Assembly: GCA_013361075.1 (NCBI GenBank)
Contig: JABWAJ010000030.1
Location: forward strand, 1-20,115
DNA length: 20,115 nucleotides
DNA from: Saprospiraceae bacterium
GTDB taxonomy: Bacteria > Bacteroidota > Bacteroidia > Chitinophagales > Saprospiraceae
Reading direction: 5' to 3'
The notes under the pieces were generated by a model. That model did no database searches, was not told the origin of the DNA, and worked only from the letters and a program-made list of their open reading frames with translations. Positions 5,782-14,219 of the stretch are shown piece after piece. Numbering within the stretch: position 1 is the first letter of the stretch; each line of letters opens with the position of its first letter. Both the position numbers and the translations under genes were made by a program.

Positions 5782-8673
5782 TCAACTGAATTTCCGGTAA
5801 AGTCCGAAAAGCAGCCCTGCCAGAGCCAGACCTCCAAGGATGATCCACCAGTTCATGCCACCGACTTCAAAGTTCAGCACTTCCGCATCGCCAATGACCA
5901 CCAGGTTCGACCAGTATTCCGGTAAGGTATACGTAGGTGGAGCGTGCTGAAGGTAATCCAGTTTAGCCAACTGTAAGGCGACGTCTTTGGGCTCGCCTGC
6001 TTTGAGATAGCGATAAAAAGACACCAGAATTTCGCGGGAAGGGCCATCATAAGCATACCACAAGCTGCCTACAAGACTGGGGCATCCGGCATACGTAAAA
6101 GCTCTGGCCAAACTCCTGACCCCCTCCGGCGTCAGGGTTCCATTGCCTGTGTTGCAGGCGCTCAGAACAGCCATATCTGCCTGAAGGGTAAGCCCATAGA
6201 CTTCAGCAGCCCGCAGAATAAAATCCGATTCATCTTTTTCTCTGGAAAAAATCAGGGCCGAGTTGAGCGGATCTTCTTCATCAATGATGCCGTGCATGGC
6301 TAAGTGGAGGATGCGGTAATCCGGAGCATTGCTGCGAAAAGCAGTTTTTGTCGCTTTTTGGTTGATCCACGCATCGCCGTTCAGCAAATCTGCAATTTCA
6401 GCAACCTCATCATCAGAATTGGGGAGTTTTCCAGCCGAACGTTTTTTCAATATGCTGTCGCCGGGAACATTCAGTGATTTGAAACCCTCCAGGGTAAAAT
6501 CATCGTATTCCAGACCAAATCCGCCGTAGAGTTCCACTTTGCGTTCCAGACGTGTCCTGGCCCGATCGCTAAAAATAAGCTGGTTGGAGTAGGCGGTACT
6601 GAGGGCAAATTTTTTGATTAAATAAGGCGGATTCCCACCGGCATTCTCCGCAATGGGTTGAGCAGGCAATACGTCGAAAGAAAGTTGCAGCAATAAATTG
6701 TCGGGGATGATGATCAGCCTTTTTATTTTTGGATCCAGTCCCTGCAAAGGCTTGGCCAGCAGCACTTCGTACAGTGCATTCCCGGTAAGGGCATATTGCG
6801 CGGGTGTAAATGCGGTGCTGCCGTCTGAAATTTTGCGAAAATCAAGGCAATTTTTATCAAAATCTGCGGGTTTTGCCAGGTCAAAACAAACAATCCCTTC
6901 TTTTGAAATTTTGAAAATATAGATGTTTTTTTCACCAATGAAATATTCAAGTAAAATGCCGTTTGACGGCAGTTTTTTTCTCAATGCACTGACTGATGCT
7001 GTATTGGGGAGCGCGTATTTTAATTGAAAATAGGCAGGATATTTGGATTCCAGTTCTTCCTGATACCGGAGATAATCCTGCCGGGCCAGGAATAAGGCAG
7101 TGCGAAGGGAATCGAGTTGCTGCTCATTGCCATCCGGAAGTGCTTCAAAGTATTGCTGTTCGAGTTTGGCATAAGCATCCCGAATGGCTTGCCCTTTGAC
7201 GAAAACAGCTTCCGGAATACCGTTGAGTACCGCATCCAGTTCCTGCAAGCCTTCCAGCAGTACGGCTGCTTTGCCTTTGGCGCTGAATAAATAAGCTTCT
7301 TCGAGGTAAGCCTGCCCTTCGCCAAGCCGGTGCAATTGGAGCGCAGTAGCAATGGCTTCTTCGTAAACCGGTGAGGCGGTTTTCATCAGCCAGTATTTGG
7401 AACTGGTTTCTTTAAATTGCTGCCTGATTTTGATGTGCAGGGTGTCATAAGCCCGATAAAAGGCATAGGCTTGTTTGAGGCCCGGCAAGTTATTGGAAGC
7501 GGCATGTTGCTGTCGTAAACAATGGGCCTGAAGACCTAAAACGCGCAGCAAACTTTGGCGGTCAACAATGCTTTCATTTTCTATGACAACGGGGGTGTTG
7601 TCCCGCAAGGCCTGCCCGGATACGAGGTACGAAACCGCAAGCCGGTAGTTTTCCATAGCCCGCTCATGGTTTTTTTGCTCAAAATAAACATCGGCCATGT
7701 TTTCGTAAGCATTGGAAATCAGTTTCCGGTTGCGGAGAGATTGCCGGATGTTAAGCGATTGCTGAAAATAATTCAATGCTGCCTGGTATTGCCCCTGCCG
7801 TTTTTTGATCCGGCCCAGCGATTCATAATTGTGGCTGGTTTCAATGGAATTGGACAAAGTTCGGTTGTTTTTCAAAGCCAACAGGCCGTATTTCTCGGCA
7901 TTAGCGTAATCGGCACCTTCGGCATACGCAATTGAAAGGTTTTGGTAGCAATGGGCAAGGTCTTGTGGCAATGAAGGTTCATTTAATTTTTTATACAAAT
8001 CAATAGCCGCGAAAATATCGAGGATCCCTTCCTTATCCCGGTCCAGATTGCTTTTACAAAGGCCTTTCAGTTTTTTTAACTCAGCGAGGTTTTTCAATTG
8101 CCCCTGACCGGCATCCGGCAGACTGAGGTACAGTCGTTCAGCCTGCTCAAAGTAATTCAATGCCCGTTCAAAATCCTCCAGATTAATGTACAAAAAGCCG
8201 GCCTGGAGGTAATTATACGCCAGGGCGGGCACATCTTTGTCAGGCAGTGCCTCCAGAATATTCAATGCCTGCCGCACGTTTTTTCCTTCATTTCTGACGT
8301 CGCCCAGATAGCGGTAAGCCATCGCCACTGCATAATAGGAATTGGCTGTTTCCTTGTGGTACTGGCCCAAACAGGTAAGCCGGATTTGCAGGGTTGTATC
8401 CCGCCAATACTTCAGTGCATCCCGGTGATTGAGCAGCATGTAATGGCATACCCCTATTTTGTGGTACAACATGCTTTGCGACGCGCAGGAAGCATTCGGA
8501 AACGTGCGCTCCTGGCGGATACGTTTCAGAAGATTCAGGGCTTTATCGGCCTGGCCAATACCACGCATCGAATCAGCCTGGGCAACCGATTTTAAAATCA
8601 GGGTATCAATATTGGAAGAAAAACCGGACAGGGTGCAAAAAGCAAAAACTACCAGAAATGCGTATTTCATCAC
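5782..8673 (-). CDS. Membrane-anchored TPR-CHAT (caspase-like) protein
   Basis: A 963-residue protein. A signal peptide (about 1-20) is followed by an array of tetratricopeptide repeats (about 30-380, for example ALNYFEQAERLYLSLPDAGQ and YQAALNYFQQSLNIRQSL), a helical linker (about 380-570), a CHAT domain (about 590-915) and one C-terminal helix (about 940-959) ending YRKFS. CHAT is a clan CD, caspase/separase-related peptidase fold. Its catalytic pair is present: His794 in HLAMHG and Cys840 in LSACNTG. The signal peptide and C-terminal anchor place the TPR and CHAT parts outside the cytoplasm, unlike cytoplasmic TPR-CHAT (Craspase) effectors. Substrates are unknown. It lies downstream of a secreted subtilisin on the same strand, but has its own -7 box. 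Confidence 0.88.
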   Translation of the reverse strand: MMKYAFLVVFAFCTLSGFSSNIDTLILKSVAQADSMRGIGQADKALNLLKRIRQERTFPNASCASQSMLYHKIGVCHYMLLNHRDALKYWRDTTLQIRLTCLGQYHKETANSYYAVAMAYRYLGDVRNEGKNVRQALNILEALPDKDVPALAYNYLQAGFLYINLEDFERALNYFEQAERLYLSLPDAGQGQLKNLAELKKLKGLCKSNLDRDKEGILDIFAAIDLYKKLNEPSLPQDLAHCYQNLSIAYAEGADYANAEKYGLLALKNNRTLSNSIETSHNYESLGRIKKRQGQYQAALNYFQQSLNIRQSLRNRKLISNAYENMADVYFEQKNHERAMENYRLAVSYLVSGQALRDNTPVVIENESIVDRQSLLRVLGLQAHCLRQQHAASNNLPGLKQAYAFYRAYDTLHIKIRQQFKETSSKYWLMKTASPVYEEAIATALQLHRLGEGQAYLEEAYLFSAKGKAAVLLEGLQELDAVLNGIPEAVFVKGQAIRDAYAKLEQQYFEALPDGNEQQLDSLRTALFLARQDYLRYQEELESKYPAYFQLKYALPNTASVSALRKKLPSNGILLEYFIGEKNIYIFKISKEGIVCFDLAKPADFDKNCLDFRKISDGSTAFTPAQYALTGNALYEVLLAKPLQGLDPKIKRLIIIPDNLLLQLSFDVLPAQPIAENAGGNPPYLIKKFALSTAYSNQLIFSDRARTRLERKVELYGGFGLEYDDFTLEGFKSLNVPGDSILKKRSAGKLPNSDDEVAEIADLLNGDAWINQKATKTAFRSNAPDYRILHLAMHGIIDEEDPLNSALIFSREKDESDFILRAAEVYGLTLQADMAVLSACNTGNGTLTPEGVRSLARAFTYAGCPSLVGSLWYAYDGPSREILVSFYRYLKAGEPKDVALQLAKLDYLQHAPPTYTLPEYWSNLVVIGDAEVLNFEVGGMNWWIILGGLALAGLLFGLYRKFS

Positions 8674-8707
8674 CGGAAAGGTTTAATTGCAACAAATCAT
8701 TGCCTGG

Positions 8708-8715
8708 CAAATATA
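8708..8715 (-). promoter_or_regulatory. Predicted -7 box of the CHAT gene
   Basis: Minus strand TATATTTG matches TAnnTTTG exactly, 34 bp before the start codon. It suggests that the CHAT gene can be transcribed on its own. No convincing -33 box was seen. Confidence 0.5.
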
Positions 8716-8894
8716 GAGATCACCGATAAATTTTAAACGGTTGTTGGAGACGCCTAACAGGCAAACTAAGAAAAAAGCAAATGGGCGTCAAATAAATAAG
8801 AGCTTGTTCGGGGATAAAAATTCCTGAATGCAGGAGGGTGGCTGCACAAGCCCCATGCAGGGCACAAAGGTAATTTGTCGGGGTTTCCAAACAA

Positions 8895-8941
8895 ATACGA
8901 GTTCCACGGAGGACTCAGGCCTGGTTCCGTGAAACTCGTAT
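8895..8941. repeat. Long inverted repeat (16-bp arms) in the CHAT-subtilisin gap
   Basis: Arms ATACGAGTTCCACGGA (8895-8910) and TCCGTGAAACTCGTAT (8926-8941) pair at 15 of 16 positions around a 15-nt loop that itself holds the palindrome CAGGCCTG. There is no T-run on either side. It may be a REP-like element or an RNA structure. The rest of the 362-bp gap (8674-9035) holds a small hairpin, CAGGC-aatca-GCCTG (8963-8977), and the CHAT promoter, and no gene. Confidence 0.7.
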
Positions 8942-9035
8942 CGCTTCAATGGGCAGGGGGCTCAGGCAATCAGCCTGCCTTCAAAGCCGCCCTGGTTCGC
9001 ATGTCTTCCTGAGGAGGTTATACCAGAGGTTGCTT

Positions 9036-10628
9036 TTATTCTTTGATTACTTTTTTTGTAATCGTTTGGCCGCCAGCCTGAATCCGGGCGAAATAAAGCC
9101 CCGGAGCAAGTGCCCCGTTCGGGTTCCAGGAGAACATGACTTCGCCTGCATCCTGCAGCAATCTTTTTTCAGCATAAAGGGTGCTGCCCTGGGCATTGGT
9201 AACCGTAAAAATCACTTCTCCGTCTTCCTGCTCTGTTTTAAAGGATACGGTCAGGTCACTTTCAAAAGGGTTGGGATAAACAGAAAGTACCTCTTCATTT
9301 TGCACATTGGTTACACTACCCGGTAACGAACCTAAAGTAGTACCTCCAGGAGGCGGTGCGCAGCTGTTCATCAAATGGGCATAGGCCGCTTCGGCATTAA
9401 CATAGCCTTCCGATAGAACCAGTCCTTCCAAATTGATGTCGTATTGAGCGCCTTCCAGAATGCTGCACTTCAGCGGAGCATAGTGGATGGTATTCATATT
9501 CGAAGCAAGCTGGGCTGCAATGCCGGTTACAATACCTGCAGCCTGGGAAGTCCCACTTTTCAGAACCATATTTCCGGAAATGTAATGCGGTCCCTGAATG
9601 TTTTCACCGAGCATGGCAACATCTACGCTTGTCGCGCTCCAGGTACTAAACGTGGACAGGGTCCGCAGGCAGCTGATGGAAGCAACAGAAAGGATGTTGT
9701 CACAATCGTATGCAGCAGGGTAGAATTGTGTATTTGCCACGCCGCCGCCGCCGAGGTTACCAGCTGAAGCGACAATCAAAACACCCGCATCCCTGGCATT
9801 GTCAAGAGCAATCTTGAAAGGGTCCGGGTGGTTTCCTACCGGTGCTGTAATCGGATAGCTAAAGCTCATGTTGACGATTTTTATTCCTTTCAGAACTGCC
9901 ATATCGAGGGCATTGCTGACATTAAACAGCGTAGCTTCTCCAAAATTATCATGAGTTTTGAACGCGAACAATTGCACATCAAAATTAGAATTTAAGGTTG
10001 CCATTTGTGCAACAATGCCGGCAATATGAGTTCCGTGGCCGTGGTCGTCGCGTGGCTCGGTGTCATTGTTGACATAGTCGTAGCCGATTTGGAAAGTATA
10101 GTGAGGTCCGAACAGGTTTTGATTGCAAAATATTGGTGCATGGTTGGGGCCTGTATAGCCGATTCCGGTATCGAGAATGGCTACTTTCACCCGTGGCGTT
10201 TGAGCAGTTGGAGTAATTGAAAAATAAGGACAGGTTGCAATCGGGTTAAAATTGCCCGAATTATTTGCTCCCGAATTAAGCGAAGGAATGGTGTTGAAGA
10301 AATTCAAGCCGGAAGAATTAACGATGGCCACATTTCCGGAACCATTCACCACTTCGTTGATGTCAATCCATCCGTGGTTGGCATAAGCGGTTGCAAAGGT
10401 GGGGAAATGCCAGAGGCGGATGTTGCTCACCGGGCTTATGGCAACTTCAACGGCGCCTATGGAATTTTGAAAATTCGTAATATCTGTGCTCGCAGTACCC
10501 GGATCGAATTGAATCAGCATTTTATCGGCGCTGTGCCCTTGGGCAAAGCTGAAGGAAAAGTTCAGTAAAAAAATGGAGAAGATCAGCGAGCAGGTTTGCA
10601 TGAGGCTTACCATAAAATTCTTTTTCAT
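9036..10628 (-). CDS. T9SS-exported subtilisin-like (S8) serine peptidase
   Basis: A 530-residue secreted protease. A signal peptide (about 1-29, ending SFSFAQG) is followed by a short propeptide-like region (about 30-140) and a subtilase domain (about 145-405). The catalytic triad is intact: Asp153 (AILDTGIG), His198 (GHGTHIAG) and Ser361 (SGTSQAAG). The last about 80 residues (from LSVYPNPFESDLTV to TKKVIKE) form a type A T9SS sorting domain, so the enzyme should cross the outer membrane and be attached to or released from the surface. Substrates are unknown. It lies between the CHAT gene and a second T9SS cargo gene, all on the minus strand, but a terminator separates it from the upstream gene. 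No clear -7 box was found in its 297-bp upstream gap. Confidence 0.93.
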   Translation of the reverse strand: MKKNFMVSLMQTCSLIFSIFLLNFSFSFAQGHSADKMLIQFDPGTASTDITNFQNSIGAVEVAISPVSNIRLWHFPTFATAYANHGWIDINEVVNGSGNVAIVNSSGLNFFNTIPSLNSGANNSGNFNPIATCPYFSITPTAQTPRVKVAILDTGIGYTGPNHAPIFCNQNLFGPHYTFQIGYDYVNNDTEPRDDHGHGTHIAGIVAQMATLNSNFDVQLFAFKTHDNFGEATLFNVSNALDMAVLKGIKIVNMSFSYPITAPVGNHPDPFKIALDNARDAGVLIVASAGNLGGGGVANTQFYPAAYDCDNILSVASISCLRTLSTFSTWSATSVDVAMLGENIQGPHYISGNMVLKSGTSQAAGIVTGIAAQLASNMNTIHYAPLKCSILEGAQYDINLEGLVLSEGYVNAEAAYAHLMNSCAPPPGGTTLGSLPGSVTNVQNEEVLSVYPNPFESDLTVSFKTEQEDGEVIFTVTNAQGSTLYAEKRLLQDAGEVMFSWNPNGALAPGLYFARIQAGGQTITKKVIKE

Positions 10629-10882
10629 ACCCTTTAAATTTTTGAAAAATGTGAATCAAAATTTGTCAATCGGGAGTTATAAGCACAGGGGTGCCAAAGT
10701 GTGACATGCTTCCGCAAAGAAAAAAATGACGGCCTTGCGACAATTCATTTTTGACAGAGCGGTCGAAAGGTAAGGAGTTTTCAAAAGACAGGGCAATTGA
10801 AAAAAAATGATGCAGCCGGAAAAGTTCCAACTGCATCTTATTGAAAGGGCGAAAAAGAATGAATGTTAGTTTATCCGACCAC

Positions 10883-10912
10883 AAAAGAGAGGCTGCCCTG
10901 ACAGGCAGCCTC
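10883..10912 (-). terminator. Intrinsic terminator after the PKD/FN3-like T9SS protein gene
   Basis: On the minus strand GAGGCTGCC and GGCAGCCTC (10912-10904 and 10897-10889) make a perfect 9-bp stem with a 6-nt loop, followed by TCTTTTGT. It sits 14 bp past the stop of the gene at 10926-12338. Apart from this, the gap 10629-10925 shows nothing beyond the subtilisin leader. Confidence 0.8.
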
Positions 10913-10925
10913 AGAGTTTGATGAG

Positions 10926-12338
10926 TTATTTCACAATGACTAATTTTCCGCTTGTACGCAAATTGGCTCCGCTTTCAGCAATAAAGCTGTAGTGGTATAC
11001 GCCTGATTCCAGCCCATCAAGGCTGACCGCTGTGGGGTTGTTGGTTTGGGCGTTGAGTTGTTTTACCAAAGCTCCTAAATTGTTGAATATCTGGATTACC
11101 CCTTCTGCATCCTGATCACTGATGACGAGGAAAGTGACTTCCTCATTCGCCGGGTTAGGATAAACGCTGAGCTGTAGTGGAGCTGCAACAACAAAACCAT
11201 CGCCTTCCGGTGCAACAAACGGGCAAAGTGTAGTAAACTGAACAATACAGGTCGCTACGACAGGCTCATTCCAGGGATCCGGCACTAACGGATTCGGGCA
11301 TCTTAATTCTACACGAAGCTCATAGGTAGTACAAGGTTGAAGGCCTGTAATGTTTCCGTTGAATAATCCGGAAAGAGAGCCCATACCAAAGGAGACAGGT
11401 ATCCAGGCATTAGGCGTAGCAGGCGGCGTAACCACTGCCCTGTAAGCTACCTCGTACCGTGGGTTGGGGCAATTTGGGCAATTGATCGGAGGAAATGAAA
11501 ACTGAGCAACGCTGTGGTTTGCAGTTACCGTAATCTGGTTACAATCAAATCCCGGATTGCATCCTGTTAGGCATCCGCCTGTCATGATGTTAAACGTACA
11601 CGACTTGATTACTTCGTCGCTTCCATTACAACGCAGTTCAACCAAAATTTCATAATGGGTACAAGGTTGTAAAAAATATAAGGTCACATCGCCATTAGCA
11701 TCGAGCTGGTATCCTCCGGAAGACCAGTTTTCCTCCACCTCACTCCGGCGATAGCTGATGGTATAGTCAGGGTTGGGACATTCTTCACACTCCTCCACGG
11801 GCAGCGTAAAGGAGACCTGGTTGGTACCAATGTTTTTAACCTGAATTTTGCTGCAATCTAATGGGTCGCAGGGGGGCGTGCAGTCTTTCACTTCGACAGT
11901 TACACAAACAGGAGGCTGAAGGGTGTCGCACGGAACGCCCATAGCATCATACACGATCGTTGTGACACATACCACATAAGTTCCATTACCTGGAAAAGAA
12001 TGGTTTGCAAAAAGGCTCGATGATGGGGTTGTTGAAGGGGTGGAGTCGCCAAAATTCCAGCTGAATCGAATGGAAAGTCCGGCACATTCAGGATCCTGAG
12101 TCAGAATAGTGGGTGCATGATAATAATAAAAACCGAATGCACATCCTCCCGTATTCCCAAACATAATCCTGGCTGTATTTCTTTCCACAACACAACCAAC
12201 GCCGCAATCCCCACCGCCTGCATTGTAAGTGTCAGAAGTAAGCGTACCCGGCGCGTCACATCCATCAAAAGACGAGGCAGCCTGACTGGTAAAAAAAACA
12301 CCAAGCATAAGGAAAAACAACAAAAACACTCGTTTCAT
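10926..12338 (-). CDS. T9SS-exported PKD/FN3-like cysteine-rich surface protein
   Basis: A 470-residue secreted protein of unknown function. A signal peptide (1-20, ending FFTSQA) is followed by a PKD-like domain (about 75-150, core FSWNFGDSTPS), then two similar FN3-like repeats starting near residues 157 and 250. Each repeat carries a D-C pair, a CPNPxYxxxYR motif and LQPCTxYExxVELRC. A type A T9SS sorting domain (about 380-470, LSVYPNPANEEVTFLV to GKLVIVK) ends the protein. The many cysteines suggest disulphide-stabilised beta-sandwiches. It probably acts at the cell surface in adhesion or binding. The start at 12336-12338 is preferred over an upstream in-frame ATG at 12431 because the signal peptide begins there. 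A hairpin terminator follows the gene. Confidence 0.85.
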   Translation of the reverse strand: MKRVFLLFFLMLGVFFTSQAASSFDGCDAPGTLTSDTYNAGGGDCGVGCVVERNTARIMFGNTGGCAFGFYYYHAPTILTQDPECAGLSIRFSWNFGDSTPSTTPSSSLFANHSFPGNGTYVVCVTTIVYDAMGVPCDTLQPPVCVTVEVKDCTPPCDPLDCSKIQVKNIGTNQVSFTLPVEECEECPNPDYTISYRRSEVEENWSSGGYQLDANGDVTLYFLQPCTHYEILVELRCNGSDEVIKSCTFNIMTGGCLTGCNPGFDCNQITVTANHSVAQFSFPPINCPNCPNPRYEVAYRAVVTPPATPNAWIPVSFGMGSLSGLFNGNITGLQPCTTYELRVELRCPNPLVPDPWNEPVVATCIVQFTTLCPFVAPEGDGFVVAAPLQLSVYPNPANEEVTFLVISDQDAEGVIQIFNNLGALVKQLNAQTNNPTAVSLDGLESGVYHYSFIAESGANLRTSGKLVIVK

Positions 12339-12917
12339 AATAAAAAATTGATTAGTGAAAAAATCGGTTTTGGTGTGTTTGTTGAGTGTTTGTATAAAAG
12401 AAAAACCGGCCGGTAAATGATGATTCATCAACCGGATTGTGCATGGTTATTCAGGAAAAGAATTGGATGTTACAGGAGCATCCCAAATTGCACAATTGCC
12501 CCTATAAGTGTTGTGGTCGTCTAATGTGACCCAAATGTATTCATATTTTGAAACATTTAATTGTTTATTTATTTTATTTTTATTTATACCGAGTACCGTC
12601 ACACTTTTCCCATTCCTGGCTTCTATTGGGCAATTTCGTTTACCAAAAGAACACGTGCAATGCAAATGATCTTACTTATCTCAAGTGTGGGCGCCTTCAT
12701 GCTTGCCTGGAGTTTTTGGGAGTGGCAACGCCAATTGCTATTTATCAGCAGTGTATGCGGGGAGCATAGTGGTGGTCGAAACGGATTTATCGTGCGGGCG
12801 TCGGGCTGTATTAGCAGTCCAACGAGCATTTTATTAGAAACAAAGGAAGGAACACATACGCTTTCCAAAGTATTTCATAAAATTGCCGGGCGTGAACCGC
12901 GCTATACGACCACGGCT
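12339..12917. other. Divergent spacer between the surface-protein gene and the sigma factor gene
   Basis: This 579-bp stretch has no convincing gene. It holds the inverted repeat at 12410-12435, an AT-rich tract (12550-12592), and a minus-strand open frame of about 70 codons (12447-12665) with only a TTG start and no recognised family. The sigma factor frame is open upstream to 12561, but that part resembles no sigma factor. No TAnnTTTG box was found, so promoters here may use another form, possibly the encoded sigma factor. Confidence 0.5.
12410..12435. repeat. Bulged inverted repeat upstream of the T9SS surface-protein gene
   Basis: CCGGT-aaa-TGATGA-t-TCATCA-ACCGG: two nested inverted repeats with a 3-nt bulge. 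It lies 72-97 bp upstream of the minus-strand gene starting at 12338. On the minus strand it is followed by CCGGTTTTTCTTTTAT, so it could act as a terminator for a transcript from 12447-12665, or as an operator. Confidence 0.45.
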
Positions 12918-13478
12918 ATGAACAAAAATTTTGGATTAACGGAAGCTGAATTCAACAAGTTATTGTTAGCACTGAACAATGGTGATGAATCCCTGTATGA
13001 GCAGGTTTTCCTAACCCACTTTGAAGACTGCTGCAAGTATCTGATGAATACTTACAGGGCATCTCCGGAAGACGCTTACGATGCTTCGATGAGTACGATG
13101 CTCGAATTTTGTAACCGGTTGAAAACAGGTCGGGTTACCTATGGCAACCTCCGTTTTTTATTCACCAGAATGGCAGGGCAGGTTTACCTGAAATGGATCA
13201 AAAAGCAACAAAAAACAACCGGGATTGAGCATATGGACATTCAGGAGGCCCCGGAGGACATAGACGACGAATCCTATGCCATTTTAAACAAGGCGTGGGA
13301 CAGCCTTTTGAAGGATTGCCAGACGCTATTGGAAGAATTTTATTACACAGGTGCAACCCTTGAGCATATTGCAACTGTATTAAATAAATCAGCAGTTGCA
13401 GTTAGAAAACAAAAACAGCGCTGTGTAGATAAACTGAGAGAACTCTTCATCGGATTTTCATTACCAGAAGAAAGTTAA
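12918..13478 (+). CDS. Sigma-70 family (ECF-like) RNA polymerase sigma factor
   Basis: A 186-residue protein with the two-domain layout of small alternative sigma factors. Region 2 is at about 12-97 (NNGDESLYEQVFLTHFEDC to MAGQVYLKWIKKQQ). An acidic linker (about 103-120) is followed by region 4 at about 120-178, with helix-turn-helix FYYTGATLEHIATVLNKSAVAVRKQKQRC. The ATG at 12918 gives the normal family start; the frame is open further upstream but lacks sigma features. The next gene, 6 bp downstream, encodes a membrane TPR protein that may hold the sigma factor. I infer control of nearby envelope genes, including the divergent surface-protein, subtilisin and CHAT genes; this is not shown by the sequence. 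Confidence 0.82.
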   Translation: MNKNFGLTEAEFNKLLLALNNGDESLYEQVFLTHFEDCCKYLMNTYRASPEDAYDASMSTMLEFCNRLKTGRVTYGNLRFLFTRMAGQVYLKWIKKQQKTTGIEHMDIQEAPEDIDDESYAILNKAWDSLLKDCQTLLEEFYYTGATLEHIATVLNKSAVAVRKQKQRCVDKLRELFIGFSLPEES

Positions 13479-13484
13479 TAACTT

Positions 13485-14192
13485 ATGAGAAACATTGAAA
13501 AATATATGGATCCCAACATTTCTGAGCAGGAATTGCATGAATTGACCGGAAAATTGCTGAGGGCAAAATTCACCCGGGATAAAAAGGAAAAATGGGCTGA
13601 AATTCTGGAAAAGGAGCACCACATTCGACGCGGAGAAGTGGGAAAACTCCGGGTGGCGTCCCGCAACCCTCTCCGGACATGGCTTCTGGTGGCTGCTTCC
13701 CTGCTATTGCCAATACTGGTGTATTTCTGGCTATGGGTACCTTCCGAACCCTCCGCTTCCCAATTGGCCGAGGCATTTTTATCCGAGGAAAAAATGCCGG
13801 AGCCACAAACCCGTAAAGGAGACGTGGAAATCGAAGCGCTTGCACAACAGGCAACAGAAGCTTATAATGAAAGTAAATACAGCCAGGCCATCGCTTTATG
13901 GGAACAACTGGAAGCCCGGAACAGCATGACATCCGATGACTATTTTTTTAAAGCCATCAGCCACCTTAGGCTCGACCAATTGGAAAAAGCCATAGCTGGT
14001 TTTCAGCGCATTCGGTCAATGAGTGCTGAAAATCCAAAATTCCAGCAGGAAACGACGTGGATGCTCGCTTTGTCTTACCTCAAAGCAGGCCAAACAGAAG
14101 CTGCAAAGACAGAACTTCAACAGGTCGTTCGCGACGGCTGGCGGGCAGAAAAAGCACAGCAACTACTGGAATTGCTTGACAAAAATCAATAG
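13485..14192 (+). CDS. Single-pass membrane TPR protein, possible anti-sigma factor
   Basis: A 235-residue protein with a charged cytoplasmic N-terminus (about 1-63, rich in Lys and Glu), one transmembrane helix (about 64-85, TWLLVAASLLLPILVYFWLWV) and an external TPR region (about 105-232, with units YNESKYSQAIALWEQLEARN, DYFFKAISHLRLDQLEKAIAGF and MLALSYLKAGQTEAAKTEL). It is 6 bp behind the sigma factor gene, so the two are translationally close and surely co-transcribed. The topology, cytoplasmic domain plus membrane helix plus external sensor, is that of ECF anti-sigma factors. However, no zinc-binding or other known anti-sigma motif was recognised. The stop of the convergent gene at 14220 is 27 bp away. 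Confidence 0.75.
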   Translation: MRNIEKYMDPNISEQELHELTGKLLRAKFTRDKKEKWAEILEKEHHIRRGEVGKLRVASRNPLRTWLLVAASLLLPILVYFWLWVPSEPSASQLAEAFLSEEKMPEPQTRKGDVEIEALAQQATEAYNESKYSQAIALWEQLEARNSMTSDDYFFKAISHLRLDQLEKAIAGFQRIRSMSAENPKFQQETTWMLALSYLKAGQTEAAKTELQQVVRDGWRAEKAQQLLELLDKNQ

Positions 14193-14219
14193 TCAAATAA
14201 AAATCACAGACGCGCTCTT

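Noticed and set aside
10666..10884. Minus-strand frame of 72 codons between the two T9SS cargo genes
   Set aside because: It begins inside the T-run of a terminator and has no domain or start signal.
12447..12665. Small minus-strand gene of about 72 codons
   Set aside because: Only a TTG start, a low-complexity Asn/Lys part that follows the AT-rich DNA, and no recognised family. Kept only as part of the spacer description.
12561..12917. 119-residue N-terminal extension of the sigma factor
   Set aside because: The frame is open but shows no sigma features; the family start fits the ATG at 12918.
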